Shown: positions 1 through 13,495 of the stretch, in pieces
Numbering within the stretch: the stretch's first letter is position 1
Layout: each line of letters starts with the position of its first letter
NCBI GenBank assembly: GCA_013399895.1
Contig: VXBA01006142.1
Location: 1-64,000 of the forward strand
Reading direction: 5' to 3'
DNA length: 64,000 nucleotides
From: Serilophus lunatus
Taxonomy: Eukaryota > Chordata > Aves > Passeriformes > Eurylaimidae
Position numbers and translations under genes: made by a program
Notes under the pieces: model-generated
Databases searched by the model: none
What the model was told of the DNA's origin: nothing
What the model saw: only the letters and a program-made list of their open reading frames with translations

Positions 1-93
1 TTTAAGCCAAGACCTAAAAGGAGTGGCATTTCAAGTAGGAAGCTCCAGGTTAACAATCTTCAAACAGCCGCAGTGAGAGACAGCTTCCAGGTA

Positions 94-190
94 AACCTTC
101 AAGCTAGACTGGAAGATGGTCTCATAGATCCCTCTCCTGAANAACCTTCAAGCTAGACTGGAAGATGGTCTCATAGATCCCTCTCCTGAA
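94..190. repeat. 49-bp-period tandem duplication around a single N
   Basis: Positions 94-141 and 143-190 are identical over 48 bases and separated only by the N at 142. The period of 49 shifts the reading frame of the retrotransposon linker. The upstream half reads in one frame up to 141, and the downstream half continues the same protein in the next frame after 190. A duplication arising during gap closure would explain both the N and the frame change; a genuine tandem duplication is the alternative. Confidence 0.9.
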
Positions 191-275
191 ATGCTTTGGC
201 AACATATTAAAAATAGCATCCTCCAGTCTTCTGAAGACTCCTTAGGGTTCTCCTCCAAGAAAAACAAAGTCTGGT

Positions 276-680
276 TTGATGAAAACAATCAAGAGATCCA
301 GGATTTGTTGTCAAAGACGAGAACTGCTCACCAAGATTGTGCTCTATGGTGAACTCGTCACTGGCTGCTGCAACAGAGAAGCCCCAAAGAGGAGATACAA
401 GGATTCCCTGAAACAACATCTCAGTGTTGGTCATATTGACTGCCATCAGTGGTCCACTCTGGCCTCCAATCGAGAGACATGGAGACACACCATCTGTAAC
501 GCTACTGCCTCCTTTGAGAATGCATGTAGAATCAGTCTTGAAGAGAAAAGACAACGCAGAAAGAACCGTGTCTTGTCACTACCACCTAAGGAGACTTTCC
601 ACTGTGCTTTTTGTGACCGGACTTGCCTATCCTGCATCAGCCTTTTTAGCCATCAGCATGCTTGCAGCAAGCGTGGGTAG
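276..680 (+). pseudogene. C-terminal fragment of an RTE-like retrotransposon polyprotein
   Basis: An open frame of 134 codons runs from 276 to 680, but only the part from about 333 onward is the authentic tail frame; the upstream codons are read out of frame through the linker region. The tail shows VLYGEL, then KRRYKDSLKQHL, then a Trp/Arg-rich stretch with WRHTIC, a basic run EEKRQRRKNR and a final finger-like module with CAFC followed by HQHAC and SKRG. This order matches the extreme C-terminus of endonuclease/reverse-transcriptase proteins of RTE-like elements. The second histidine of a C2H2 finger is replaced by a Cys in the final HxxxC, which is usual in this module. With the polymerase gone it cannot encode an autonomous element. 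Confidence 0.65.
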
Positions 681-738
681 AGCCCTTCCCATATCTTCAC
701 TCACGAAGCCTAGCCATGATGATGATGATGATTTGATG

Positions 739-1119
739 TCTTTGGAGAATTGCACAAATGCACCATGAAGGTAATAACTGTTATTTATTTAAAAAATTAA
801 TCTGTATCTATATCTATATACAATCTGTTTTCCTTACCTATGCATTTTACTACATAACCACATATAGTGAATCTGGCTTATAATTTATTTCCATATCAGT
901 GTTTGGGTTTCTTTTATGTAAAATTATGTTCATCATGGTTCAGGTGTGTGCGTTAATGTATCCCTCTGAGCGGGAACCTTAATAGGAGAAATGAGAACCA
1001 GAAGTTTCTTGCACTTCTTGGTGCTTGTTTCACCTTGTCTCAGGTAGTAGACATCAACCAGTGCAACAGTGCGGGGAGACTCCACCAGCTCTGTTCTCTT
1101 TCCTTCTTGCAAAAGACAT
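739..1119. other. Noncoding spacer between RTE remnant and solo LTR
   Basis: AT-rich sequence with no supported gene. A short TATC/TATA-rich patch lies near 803-825. The bases GTTGT at 1120-1124 are the left target-site duplication of the LTR that follows. Confidence 0.6.
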
Positions 1120-2290
1120 GTTGTTGTAGTGGTTTAACCTGGGCTGGATGCCAGGGGCTCACTACAGCCACTCTCTCACTCCCCTTGCCCAGCAATGGAG
1201 GAGAGAGGATATAATGAGAAGTTTCGTTAGTTGAGATAAGGACTACAACAGATTCTTTGTTAATCACCATCACTGGCAAAACAAGACTCCATGTGGGAAT
1301 AATAGTTAAGGTTATTACTAACAAGATCAGAGCTGAAGAGTGAGAGACAATAAGAGACACCTTTTCCCCCCACCCCCTCTTTCTTACATCCAACTTTCTC
1401 TCCCGCAGCGGTCCAGGGAAAAGGCCAAGTGGAGGAGGGGGGTTATTATGGTCAGCTGCCGTTTTCAGCCACTGCATGGGGAGAAGAGTCCTTCCAACTA
1501 CATTCCACGGGGTCACATCCCACGGGAGACAGCTCATCACAAACTGCTCCAGCGTGGGTCTCTCTCTCACAAGACACAGTTCCTCTCACAAACTGCTCTG
1601 GTGAGAGTCCGTCCCACAGGCAGCAGCCCTTCAGACACTGCTGCCACATGGGTCACATTCCACAGGGTGCAGTCCCTCAGGCACATGTTGCTCCAGCGTG
1701 GGCCCCACAGGCCATGAGTCCTACCAGGAGAATCCTGCTCCAGTGTGGGCTCCTCTTCCCCACAGGCTACAGTCCCCTGCCAGGACCCGGCTCCACCATG
1801 GGCCTCCCACGGGCTACAGCCTTTCACCGGCATCCACCTGCTCCGGCGTGGCTCCTCCACAGGCTGCAGGTGGATCTCTGCACTCCTGTGGTCCTCCATG
1901 GGCTGCAGGGGCACAGCTGCTTCACCATGGTCTTCCCCATGGGCTGCAGCTGGATCTCAGCTCCGGCGCCAGGAGCATCTCCTCCCCCTCCTTCTCCACT
2001 GACCTTGGTATCTTCATTGTTGTTCACAGACTCTCACCCTGCTCCTCTCCAGAAGCCATCTTTGTCTCATCCACCTATTTTTTTTTCTTCCTTCTTAAAT
2101 ATGTTATCACAGAGGTGTTCCTTCAACTACTGATTGGCCTGGCCTTGGTCAGCAGCGGGTCCAGCCTGGAGCCAGCTGGCATTGGCTCTGCAGGACATGG
2201 GGGAAACTTCCAGCAGCTTCTTAAAGAAGCCTCCCTCTCAGCCCCCCTGCTGCTACCAAAACCTAGCCACAGAGAAACCAACACAGTTGT
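1120..2290 (-). mobile_element. Solo LTR of an avian endogenous retrovirus (copy 1), with TSD
   Basis: The element proper spans 1125-2285. On the plus strand it begins TGTAGTGGTTT and ends AAACCAACACA, the TG...CA termini with short inverted repeats expected of a retroviral LTR. It is flanked by perfect 5-bp direct repeats GTTGT at 1120-1124 and 2286-2290. Orientation is minus, because the relative at 41253-42347 carries its AATAAA signal toward the opposite end. At the equivalent place this copy has AATAAC on the minus strand, so the polyadenylation signal has decayed. The middle is GC-rich, with imperfect internal repeats containing GCTCCAGCGTGGG. No gag, pol or env sequence adjoins it. The 5-bp duplication favours an ERVL-type or similar class; family name not determined. 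Confidence 0.85.
1538..1880 (-). repeat. Imperfect minisatellite-like repeats inside LTR copy 1
   Basis: Within the LTR a motif close to GCTCCAGCGTGGG recurs near 1538, 1688, 1738 and 1840. It is often followed by a C-rich stretch and CCACAGGCTACAG or a similar sequence. Spacing is irregular, roughly 50 to 150 bases. The corresponding part of the LTR at 41253-42347 has the same motif family on the opposite strand (GGAGCAG cores), so the repeat structure predates the two insertions. Confidence 0.55.
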
Positions 2291-4372
2291 GGAACCTCTC
2301 CCTCCTGTGGCATATCCTGTGACAACAGGAAGACGCTGTGAAGCCAGTGGTTCAGGAAAACAAGAGTTAGCTAGGTTTTCAGATATGGGTTTGGATAGGA
2401 GATACCCTGTGCTGTCTCACTGTGAAAGGCTGTAGGCTGGCTGAGCCAAGGAGGTTACCAACTCTGGGATGACTGATTCCTGTGGGCATGCATTGTGTGA
2501 GTTGTCCTGATTTGCAGATACAACTGGAATGCGCCTAACAAGCTATAGAGAGCTCAAAGACAGAACTGTATAAAGGACAAAAGAATGAGGAAGGTACAGA
2601 AAATGTGAAGAAAGAGGGTATTCTAGCTCACTTGGCCTTACATAACAATATAGTCCTTGTAGAACTTCATTCTGGTCAATCCAGGCACACTGTTCAAGCT
2701 AGGAGGACCTGCTTCCAGATTCCATCAAATCATCAAAATGTCTCCAATTAGGCACTTCTTTTGCCCTATTTATCTGATTTTCATCCAATCAAATGTCTTC
2801 AATAGTGTCTTTCAAAGAAGGTTTTGGTCTTTTTTTGTTTGTTTGTTTGTTTTTGTGTAAAATGCTCTTCTCAAGTGCAATTAGCATCAGCAGCTCTCTT
2901 CTAACTCTGGCTTCTTCATCTGACCTTCTGCAATGCTTATAAAGTTTAGACAGGAGGAAAAAGTGTAATGTATGAAGAATAGCTCAAGTATAATCTCCAG
3001 TGAATGTCAAGTTGTATGAGATGCCTATTGTCCTTGCATGTCTTTCTGACAACAGTCTATCACTATGTAGTAATATTATGCAGTAAAGCTAAACTGAGTC
3101 ATTCATGCACAGGAGAATGCAGTCCTGACAGAAGCAAGTAATCTGAAGTGCTAGTGTACATATGTAATCAAATAGTATTTATCTTGTTTCTCTGCAGTAA
3201 TTTGAGTGAAGAAGTGTTCAACTCTATATGCAAATACATTCAGAGTATATGATTCTGCTTAGACACAGGTAAGTCATTAAAACCTTATACGATTTCTGAT
3301 TTAGACATCAATGCAAGATTTCTTTTGATCATTAGCAATGGCAGCTATTGGAATATTTTCTAATTTAATTTTGTTTTCACATGATAATTCCTCCTACTTT
3401 CATGCAACACATTTTCTTTAGAACTTCCTAAAATTAGTACTGTTCATTAAAACGAAATGAGGATGAAGAGGTCAGTAGAGTGATGAGGTGGTGCAGTGGC
3501 AGAACACAAGTCAAAATAAACAAAATATAATAATTAAAATATCTCCTACTCTACAAGTTTATGGAGTATTACATTGACATCCCATCTATTTCTCCTTCCT
3601 GAGCTTATATGGGCACACATGCTCTTCATACCCTTTTCCTTAACCATGCCAAATGAAGACATGTAACAGGAAGGAATTTTCTCTTTGATGCTGAAAAATC
3701 TACATGACCACCATGGAAAGCTAACCAGAGCTAGTGTGGGAGTGTCTGGAAAGGTCAGTAGTAATGCCAGGAACATGAAAAGCCTACTCTATTTCAGTGA
3801 TGTGTAATATGCTGTTGATTAAATGCATGTGGTGACTCTTCTCAAGATTGGTGCTTTCATGCAGTTTAATAGTTATGTTTTGTACAAATATCTGCAGTTG
3901 GATAGGGAGAGAGAATGTTGGAGATACTTAGGAGAAAAAAGTTGTTTATAATGGCCATTGAATTATATTCTTCAGATCAAACAATCAGAATCTCAAGTGC
4001 GTAGATGCATCTCCTGTACATTTCCTACTAGTGAATAGAACCATCTTGACTGCAGTGAACAGGTATGTACTCTGGTGTGGAGCAACCCCTTGTTCAAATT
4101 AAAAATTTCAGGATTTGGCCTCGGGGAAGTTTTCCTTGGCTGAGGACTTTGAGATCTGATTAACAAAAGCCAACCATTAGTCAATAAATTGTCATATTTC
4201 ATCAATAATGTGTTTGAAAAATCAGTTACTCTGGTATGCAACTAACATTTTTAGGCTGTTTGTAAAATGTGATGCTTGACACAAAAACATTTGCCAAACA
4301 AACATCACTGATAAATTTCTAAAACATTTGCTCATGTTCAGCTTACAGGTTTGATTGACAAAACTCCCCCCT

Positions 4373-4436
4373 TTCCTTACAGTCCTGTCTTCCTCCTGTC
4401 CCCATCCCTAACCATCCATTCCTTACAGTCCTGTCT
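4373..4436. repeat. Imperfect tandem duplication, 46-bp period
   Basis: The 18-base string TTCCTTACAGTCCTGTCT occurs at 4373-4390 and again at 4419-4436. Similar pyrimidine-rich sequence follows each copy (TCCTCCTGTCCCCATCC and TTCTCCTAGCCCCCATCC). This is a local duplication with a few substitutions. Confidence 0.8.
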
Positions 4437-7400
4437 TTCTCCTAGCCCCCATCCTGCCCCAGTGCAAGAAGAGGAAAATATTTTCCTTGTCATCACTTCA
4501 GTGATTCTTCACAAAGTTTTGGAAAAAGAGGAAATAAGCAGCAAGGGCAAAGATCAGAACTTTTTAGTTGCAGCACTTCCTTCTAAGATCACCACAATTT
4601 TAAAGAGTTTATTTATGACTTCAAAAACCATTGGAGATGCTGTTGGAAATGAAGAATCAATTTAACTCCATTATAAATTTGTAGTAACATGTATGTCACA
4701 GTATTGTGATTGGATCACATGTTTGAGATAGGTTTAGAAGTGAGACATTTAGGGAAGTAAGCACATGTCTGATTTGCCTGTGGGGATGGGGCGGAAAAAG
4801 TATGGGTTGGATGACACCAGCTGTTCATAGGAAGCCTAACAGAGTTTAAAGAAAGTTACAAAACAGAGCTCTGGTTCCTGAGGGCTGATTCTGCTGGAGA
4901 GCTCTGAAATATCCCCTGTAGCTTCGGAAGGCTGAATTTTGGGGGAAGGTGTTCTCTGTGTATGTCTGTGTGTGCGGAGGTGGTTATAGGGGTCTGGCAA
5001 AGTCTTTGTAGTAATACTTTGTGAGTTTTTTTCTACATGCTGTGCAAAAATCTCAGAAGTCCCTACTTCTTAAAGTTTTCCATCACAGGATTGACATATT
5101 TGTTATGACTGTGTATTTTGTCTAGACCACTCAGATAAGAGCCCTTGACCTGTCCACTAAGAATCCTAATTTTAGTGAGAGTGGAAACTATCAGAGATAG
5201 TTTATCCAAAGTCTTTGTCTACAGGGTCACAGCTGACTCCTCAGTCAGGGTGTCTGACACTAGTCATTTCTGTTGGAAGCTGAGATAAGCAGAAGTTAGT
5301 ATATATCCAAACAAAAAAAAGGCACAGGGACACTTGTTATGCAGTGTGGATACAGTCAATAAGCCACTCAGACTCAGGTAATGATTCTGTTTCATTTGGC
5401 AGTATAGGTGTACATGTACATTAACTTTTGAAGATTGACTTTAAAATGTAATAAAGAAATCTGCTTTCTTCAAGTGCCTGCATCCTTAGAAAAGGATCAT
5501 AATTAGGAAGAAGAAACACGATCTTGTACTGGCTTGCATATCAACCCAGATCTCTGAGGAAATTAGCTTATCAAATCATGTTGTCTGCTCCGTCTGTCAC
5601 TTCCTTTCAGAAGCCCACACCTTTCATGCCTGATAGGTGTGAAACCCACTCATCAGCTTAGGAAATGTTGGTAGCAGAAGGATAAAAAAATTTGGCCTGG
5701 ATTGATGGCATGAAATGGCTAGGTAGAAACCATAATTAATGTTCTGGAGAGAAACTCTGCTGGAATTCAGTCCACTGTTCATTCTAAGAGAGGGCATCTA
5801 AATGGCCAGTCAATGTATGTGTAGTGTTTAGCTGATCAGTGCAGCATACCTCTGAGGCAGACAAGCCAGACAAGCTGTGTGTGGCAGGAGAAATGAGACC
5901 AGTATGTTAAAGGTGATGTTTTGGGGAAATGGAAGGGACTAAAATTATAAAAAGAGAGAATTAGGGACATGCAGACTTCAAGTTTTATTATGAAAAGAAC
6001 AACATGTTTTTATGGAAGTAAAAAATTGTGTGTTGTGCATCATCCTGTTTATTGTTGCTGTTGCATGCAGTCCTCCTATGGGAATAGCTACTTGTAGGGT
6101 ATATTCAGATTACAGGGATCAGATTCCACTACATTAATCTACGATACAGGTCAAAACATGCTGCTTGTTTCCATTTTCAGCAGAACTTTTAAATATTTTT
6201 TATGTGAATACATATTTTTTTCTTTTTAATTAAGGATATTAACATAATATCTCTTCCTGGGATTATTTTTTTGTCCATGTAAAACTAATTGTCCTCTAAT
6301 TCAGTGCTACAAGAACTGACTTTTGTCATGGGATCAAAGCTATACAGCCTTGTATAATAATGACAGGAATACACCTGTACTGTCAATATTAACTCTAGGC
6401 TTGACTGCAGATGCTTCCCACCATTAAATATCTAATGCGGTTTACAAATTTTGCTCGTCTAGTTGGGCCCTCAAATGGAGAAACTTGAAAGGGACTACAG
6501 AACCTGACTGGTAATTAGGTTTGCTCAACATGGTGTTGGGACAAACCTCATTGCAGGTTTTAACCATCAGGCAATCTTCCTTTATTAGATGCTCAGAAAG
6601 TGAGTTGTCCATGTGTGATGTTCTCCTAAAACCAGCTTCCACAACCCTGGGGAGTACATCTGTAGTTGACTAACATTTTCTCATGGTCGTGTAGTGGAGT
6701 GCTGAAGATAAAATTTCTGTGACTACTGCTTTGGGTAATAAGAGGACTATACTGAAAGTGCTGGTCTGGGGATCTCAGAGTCTGTGTCAGGAACCGAACT
6801 GTCAGATCACAGTGCCTCAGTAGGAAGGTCTCTGAGGAGTGTTTCACTTCTAAAGCCTCATCTCAAATGTGTAAGCATTAGAAATACCTGTCTAACTGTT
6901 TGTGTAGGAAGGACACTTGCAACCTAGACTATGCAGAAGTTGTCAAGCTGCATAATCTGTTCTGATGATTGCTGTAGAACAATTAACATGCATGTAACTG
7001 GTGTGGTTAAGACTGTATATGCTGCATGTAGTGATTGGCTTCTGGGGACACATGTAGATTCTTGTCCACACTGCACATTGACAATGAAGATGTGGGATGG
7101 TTCTTGAGGCTGCCATTGGTTTCTTACAGCTTGGAGATTTTCCTAGTTAGGTGAGGGACCTCTTCCTGCTAAGTTCCTTGGTTTTCTGAGTTCTGTGTCA
7201 TGATTATTGCTAGTAGAGGCACTGCAGTTAGGGATGAGGGCAAATCTATCAATGATCTTGGACAGTCTTGAGAAGGGGACAGTGAGCCCTGGTTTGAATT
7301 TTTTCGAAGGTGGTTCCGCTGTGAAATGGGCTGGAGTTCCTAAGCTAGTCACATACACCAACACCTGCAGCCAGAGAGTCACTGGGATCAGCAGAACAAC

Positions 7401-10400
7401 TAGGCAACTGTAAGGCAGGCAGTGGTGAAAAAGGGCTGGATTTCCATTAGCACTGAGTTGCGCCAGCAGAGACATGCAGGCTTTTCTTCTTGCCTGGATT
7501 TGATAGTTCTCTCTGCTCCCATAGTCTTGTTTAGAGGCTTTAATACAGCCTGAACCTGTGCAATAAGTGGTATTAATTTTGTTTTGACTGGGGCCATCTA
7601 AAACCTAGGCATGTAATCAGATCCTGAAGTCAATGAAGAAACACCTAATTCACATCCAGCACCTAATTCACCTCACGTGTCTTAGGCACCTGTCCTAACA
7701 GGGTTACCTGTGTGTTAACTCTTACTTTTACTATGCCAAATCTGTCTGAAATTAGAAAATAGTATCAATCCAGCTGAAACTATTGAGTGTGAAATAACTG
7801 AAAGTGTTGGTGATGCTCTCTGCCATGGTTTGTGCTAATGTATTTAAAATGGCTGTGATGAGACATGATGATGAAACTTGTTTTCTCCATGGTTGATAGA
7901 AGTCTAGCCAAATACAGAATGATACTGCTATCATGCATGGTGACTGAGGCAAATGCTGAATTTTTGGTCAGGAAAAGCAACCCACACAGGATCAAGGAAG
8001 AGACTTTATATATTGAGAACCATCTGGTGGATACTGTATCAGTGTTTTGAACTACAGTCAGTCTTATACCACATTTCTGAGATGTAACATATGATTAGTA
8101 ACTATTCAAGAGGGGAAATGTGAATACAGGCTAGCCTTACTTCACCAAATGCTTTCCTGACAACAGTGAACTGTCACTGAGAGTTTTGCACATGTATAGA
8201 TGTCTTCAGAGATATCTAAAAAATTTCTGTCTTTTGGTTGCAGCCTAATCAAGTGTGGAGACTGTGTGTGAAGTATGACTCCAAATAGGGTGAATCCCAG
8301 ACCCAAACTGTAGGATCCTTTTGTTGAAAACCCTTGGTGTGAGGTAAGCTTAGACAAACAGAACAGCAGTGGTGCAGGTGTGTGACTATCAGCACAGAAT
8401 AGTCAGCTTTTTGGCCAAGCATTCAGGGTTTAACTGGAATATGACATTAAGGTTTCCTCTCCAAATGACCAGAAACAAAAAAGGCTACATTTTCTAATCT
8501 GTGACAAGCTGATCAATTATTTGGTTCTGGTTACTAGACAATGACAAAGTTCCACTCTCTAGATAGCTCTGTCATAGTTTTTTGGGATTTCTCTCTTCCT
8601 TATATGAAATGAACTAGCTTTAAAGGGCATCCTCAGGTGCCCCGGGGTGCTTCCTACTAAACGTATGTTAATCTGCCAGCACCAGACAGTCTGTTTTTTG
8701 GCTTTGTGTAGTCTCTTTTGGAGCTTGGTCTTAGCCTGTCTTGTTCCAGATTGCTTTGGAGTCTACACTGAAGCATCTGTGCAGAAAAGAATGGCAGACA
8801 ATTACCTAATGTGTAGTCAGAGTTCTGGTAGAGCCAACAGCTCTCGTTTGGATACCAGAAGTCAGAACTTCAGGAAAAGCAGGGCCATCAGACAGACACT
8901 ACCAAAGCCGTGAAATGGACAAATCCAGATGCTGTTTATGCCAGCTGCTGGGTGCCAAAGGTCTAACTACTTAGAGTCCATGATCAGAAAAGATTCAACC
9001 ACAGTAAGAAACAAAATGGTACTATAGCCAAAATGGAAGCTCTGAGACCATGTTTAGAGAAGGCTGGTGATATCCAGAGCACTCTGAAGAAACAGAAAAG
9101 GAATGAACAAATGGGGAAGTCCAGAGAAATTCTTGCATGGACCAGATGTTCATGAACCAACATACCTGTATGGAAGCAGCCTGTTAGAAAAAATGGGTAA
9201 ATTTTTTGCAAGACTATGAGTTTCAGCCAGAGCTGGACTGTGCGTCATGTTGCTACACTATTAAGTTGGAGTACTCAAGACAGATTTATGGTGCCATCAA
9301 GCCAGAGCCTTAGTTTTACTAACTGCTCTGTCTTTTTATTGGCATAGGCTTTACTGCATTTGGGCATTTTTACTGTGTTTAGACATGGTTTTAACAACTG
9401 AGTTAGCTCTCATTATGCTGCCAATTGCTGTCAACGTGAAGAAATAGAAATCTTTTTTTCAACATCATAACCTAGTAGACTCTTGCAGAGTGTAAGAATT
9501 ACTAGAGACCATTGTGTTGAACACAGCTTCTCCCTGTATTTGCTGACATCCAGTTCATATGGTGTCAACTAATCTCATTTGTTAAGAATTTTACTTAAAC
9601 TAGCTAAAAAATTTCTAAAGAAGCAAACATCTAAAGGTTTGCTCCAGCTTTGAATGACTCCTGTGGAGGCTGTGAGTTGAGAGGAGGAGACAAAGAACAA
9701 AAGAACAAATACAGACAGATCCAATCTGAAGATAAAACTGTTATTTCATGCTGAGAAAAAAAAAGAGACCAATTCTTCTAACCTTTATTTTAGGATAGTT
9801 GAACTTGCTTCAAAAGTAATAATGTGGCTTACTTGATTTTTAAAGAACAGGATAATTTCTATTTTAAATGACAAAACCAAAATCTAAAATTTATGAAAGA
9901 AAGAAAACCTAGCTCCTGTTCCACAGCTTCTATGTTCATACAGCAGTGAGAAGCTACAGAAGGCTGACTCAACTTTTTTTATGAGCCAAAAATGATTATT
10001 CCCCAAGCAAAAGACATACTTCATTAGATGGCACAAGATAACAAATGGAGTATCTCTTTTGTTATTGTCCCTCTTATCCCATTTTTTCTTACCAAAATGA
10101 GGTTATTATTATGCAGCTTTGAGTAGGGAAGTGTAGGGAAGCCAAAAAATCCAAGGGATATTATTTGGCATGATTGCATAATACTGGGCTTTGCTAAAAT
10201 CAGGTGAGAAACAGCATACCTTAGGTACTTTAAATAGGGCAGAAAAATCCTAAATTTATCTTAAAAAAAGGATAGCGTAAGGTTACTATTTATTATTAGT
10301 GACGGCTGATTATTTCAGAAATAGCTTTGGCTTTATTCAGTTGTAAATCTGCTGCCACCAGCTATGCACTGTGGCCACTCTGCCAGTAGTCAGCTTTGGG

Positions 10401-13400
10401 CATTGGATCAACGGAATACCTTAAATTCTCTGTTGAACCTTGGCATTATTATGGAAGAAGTCTGCAGCCAACTCATGGGTCCCTGGTATAGCTCCAATGA
10501 CTTAACAGATGGATCACTAGTAAGCCTCTTCTCAATTTCTCTGTTAAATATTCATGGAGCCAGCATGTGCATAGGACCAAGTGTGCCCCTGGAGGTGCCA
10601 GCAAGGGTCTCTGATCTGGGGAAGATGTCAAATTGGCTAGTGGAAGTCTGAGGGCAGAAACGTTTTCCACAAGGATCTATCCTTCAGTGCAGAACATGGA
10701 GTGACAGCCATATGTGCAACTGTGCTGGTGAATATGTCTGCAGTGCATGCTTATACAAGCTATTAATAGGCCAGTGGCATACTGAATGTTAATGTGGGGA
10801 AACATGGAGTGAAAGACAATGAAGAAATGCCTTGGACTAACTTGAAGCATCAACCAAAGTAAAAATCTTCCTGTTAACTTGGTGTGAAGGTGAAGAAGAA
10901 AAATTAAGCCACATTCCCCACTCCCCTTTAAAATTTACCATTCTTATTTTCCAAATATGCTACAGAAAAAAATTGCTAAATGAAATGTCATAGAGCCCTG
11001 AGGATTACTTTGTGTTTTAAATCCCAGTCAGAGGTAGAGTAATATTTTATTTGCTATTATTTAATACCATCAATTATGATCTAATATCAGCCAATTATGC
11101 TTCTAAAGTAGCAGGGTTCATATATGAGTTGGGCTGCGTTTTTGGGCAGTACTGCATACCAACATCCAGTGGTGTTTTTGTTTTTTTTTTAACTCTGCAA
11201 TATCTACAAAGCCTTAGGAGTGGTCTGTTAAGTCTACCTATTGTGGAAAGGAGGTTGCAGTTTTCTTACTTTGAAAAATTTCTGTTTCTGCTGCTTTACC
11301 AGAAACAGTGTTTATCATTATGTCCCATTAAAAATGTAATTTGTCGTTGGTCCAGTGGCACAAAACCAAGCAAAAAAAAAATCCTAGGAAAGAACATATC
11401 CTCTCTTGAAAAATTTGTGCCCAGTCCTTTGAAGTTACACAATGCTGACAAGCTACTATGCAACCGGTATTCCTAATAAAATCAATTTGAATAAAGTTGA
11501 AATATTTCAAGCGAATTCAATGCAAGCCTATTTATTGCATGATATTACAGAAGATATGTAATCTGGTGGTCCCTGGAGCCCAAGAATATCTTTTCTTTGT
11601 GATAGCTAGAGGGGTTTCTGAAAAGATGCTATATAATTTGCAGCAAGAAGTAGCCTTTCAGTCAGCTCAACTCTGACACAAACTAAGCATTATATAAAAC
11701 ATGAGTGAAGTACGATGACTAAATTTCTTCTAGAAAAGGGGTGAGAGTATCACCCAAAGGTGTCTATATAGTTTCCAGAGATGAAATGTGACTTTTGTAA
11801 ATTAACATGTGGACAAGGTAAATGCCTATTTACTTTAAACCCAAGACTGTTTCTGCTGTGTTTACAATCAGCTGGGTGGGGGGGGGGGAGGGGAAATAGG
11901 TAAGTACCTCAAAGGAAAATATTGTTATTTTTTCCTGCAATAAAAATTTGTTCCCTATGCCTGATTGTTCATACTTCCATGAAATTCCTTGGTAGAGAGA
12001 AAGAGTGAACAAAAAGTGATTTCAAATGCGACCATACTTGAATACTGATATTCATGTTTAAGCTTAGAGTAGATATGTAGTTTCAAAGCTTCTGAACAGT
12101 TATGAGTGATTTCACTTGTGGGAGTGTATAACTCTTTGGTATATTTGACCCCCTGTGTTCAAGGTGAATTGCTTTTATTGCTGATCCTATGATCATGGTC
12201 ACTTCACTTAATTATTTATATTTCACCATGTTAGAAAAAATGAGTAATAGTTCTTGCCTGCGTGTTGATTCATTCAAGTATTGAATCATAAAAGCACAGA
12301 TTACTGGCTAATGACTGATTAAGTGTATCAACATCTTCAGTCAGAATGTTCCCTCTAAGAGTACAAAGAACATATTAATCAAGAACGTAATATCATATGG
12401 TTTTGGAGAGGAATTTAGAAATTATTCTGTTCATTGTATACTAGCAATTGAAACCCTGTTTTTCAGAAATGTTGGGCTCTTCATTTTGAACATTTTAGAG
12501 TTTAATTTTGTTTAGCTCTTGAAATCTCATGGCTCATTTCTCACACAAATGGAGCGAATAGGATAAGTCACTTCTTTGTGAAAATTAATCCAGTAAATGA
12601 TTTTTTTTTTTTCTGGAAAACATTTTTGCTTGCTGGGCCTTTAATCATCTATTTCTTTTGCTTAAGAAAGATACCTTTAGCAATGGCTATCACCAGCCTT
12701 CTACTGATGTTGGGAAACTTCATTTAAACTATGAAGGAAACAATTGTCATGTTCTAGTAAAACACTAAATAACCTGAAATGTCATTTAGCTAATCATGAA
12801 ATGTTTAGTTTCCAATCTCTGTTACAAATAAAAATCTAACATTCCAAAGTAAAAAATAGATTGTAACTGAAGAGTTGCTTTATTTTTTAGATATTGAAAT
12901 GTTGAGATCTTCATAAGACTAGCAATATTTTTTCAATGTAAAAAATATATAAAACCTTATCCATTCATGGGAACAACTTTGGTTTTTGGAAATCTGTTTT
13001 CAGAGGGAAGCAAGTTATGAAAAAACTCTTCATGTTTAGTTTCAGTACTATTTTATTAGTATTTATTTCACAGTTGTTCTGTATGTTAGATAAGCGAGAA
13101 GTGAATTTCACAAACATGTGAGTGTTAATTACGGTAAGATAATCAACTGAAAGTTCTCATTTCCACTTTGATACCAAAATAGCCTATCTTATGATATTTT
13201 GACACATCTCTTTAAAACTCTCTTCTAAATTAGGGTAGTAAGAAATATATGCATAAAAATAGAGAACAGGAAAAAAATTATTTTTAAATATCTGAGAAGA
13301 TTTGAATTACTTCATTATTCTCATCAGTGCTTAGGGTAAGTTCTTAAGTACAGTGAAATTGGTTCAGTCACATTATGTCATATTCCCTGATTACTGGCTT

Positions 13401-13495
13401 GGTGTTATCGTAGTACTTTTTAGTCTATCTACAGAAAATCAGTTCATGCAACATATGCACACACAGAGAGCTATGTAAGACAGAAAGGGGGAGGG

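Larger units (their letters stand above)
1..738 (+). mobile_element. RTE-like non-LTR retrotransposon, internally deleted
   Basis: Positions 1 to about 332 translate into the linker between endonuclease and reverse transcriptase typical of RTE-like LINE proteins; the motif WFDENNQEIQDLL lies near 272-310 and AAVRDSF near 70-90. From about 333 the sequence jumps straight to the C-terminal tail of the same kind of protein, starting VLYGEL and ending in a Cys/His finger-like segment with a stop at 678-680. The whole reverse-transcriptase domain that should lie between them is absent. The 3' end is a short ATG/GAT microsatellite at 716-733, as expected for an RTE tail. The 5' part continues beyond the window. 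RTE clade is recalled from family resemblance; AviRTE, an RTE of some bird lineages, is the first candidate but is not proven. Confidence 0.7.

Noticed and set aside
1429..2133. Long plus-strand open frame (234 codons) and its minus-strand counterparts near the left end
   Set aside because: They lie wholly inside the GC-rich LTR, overlap on both strands and show only low-complexity Pro/Ser/His-rich sequence without a domain.
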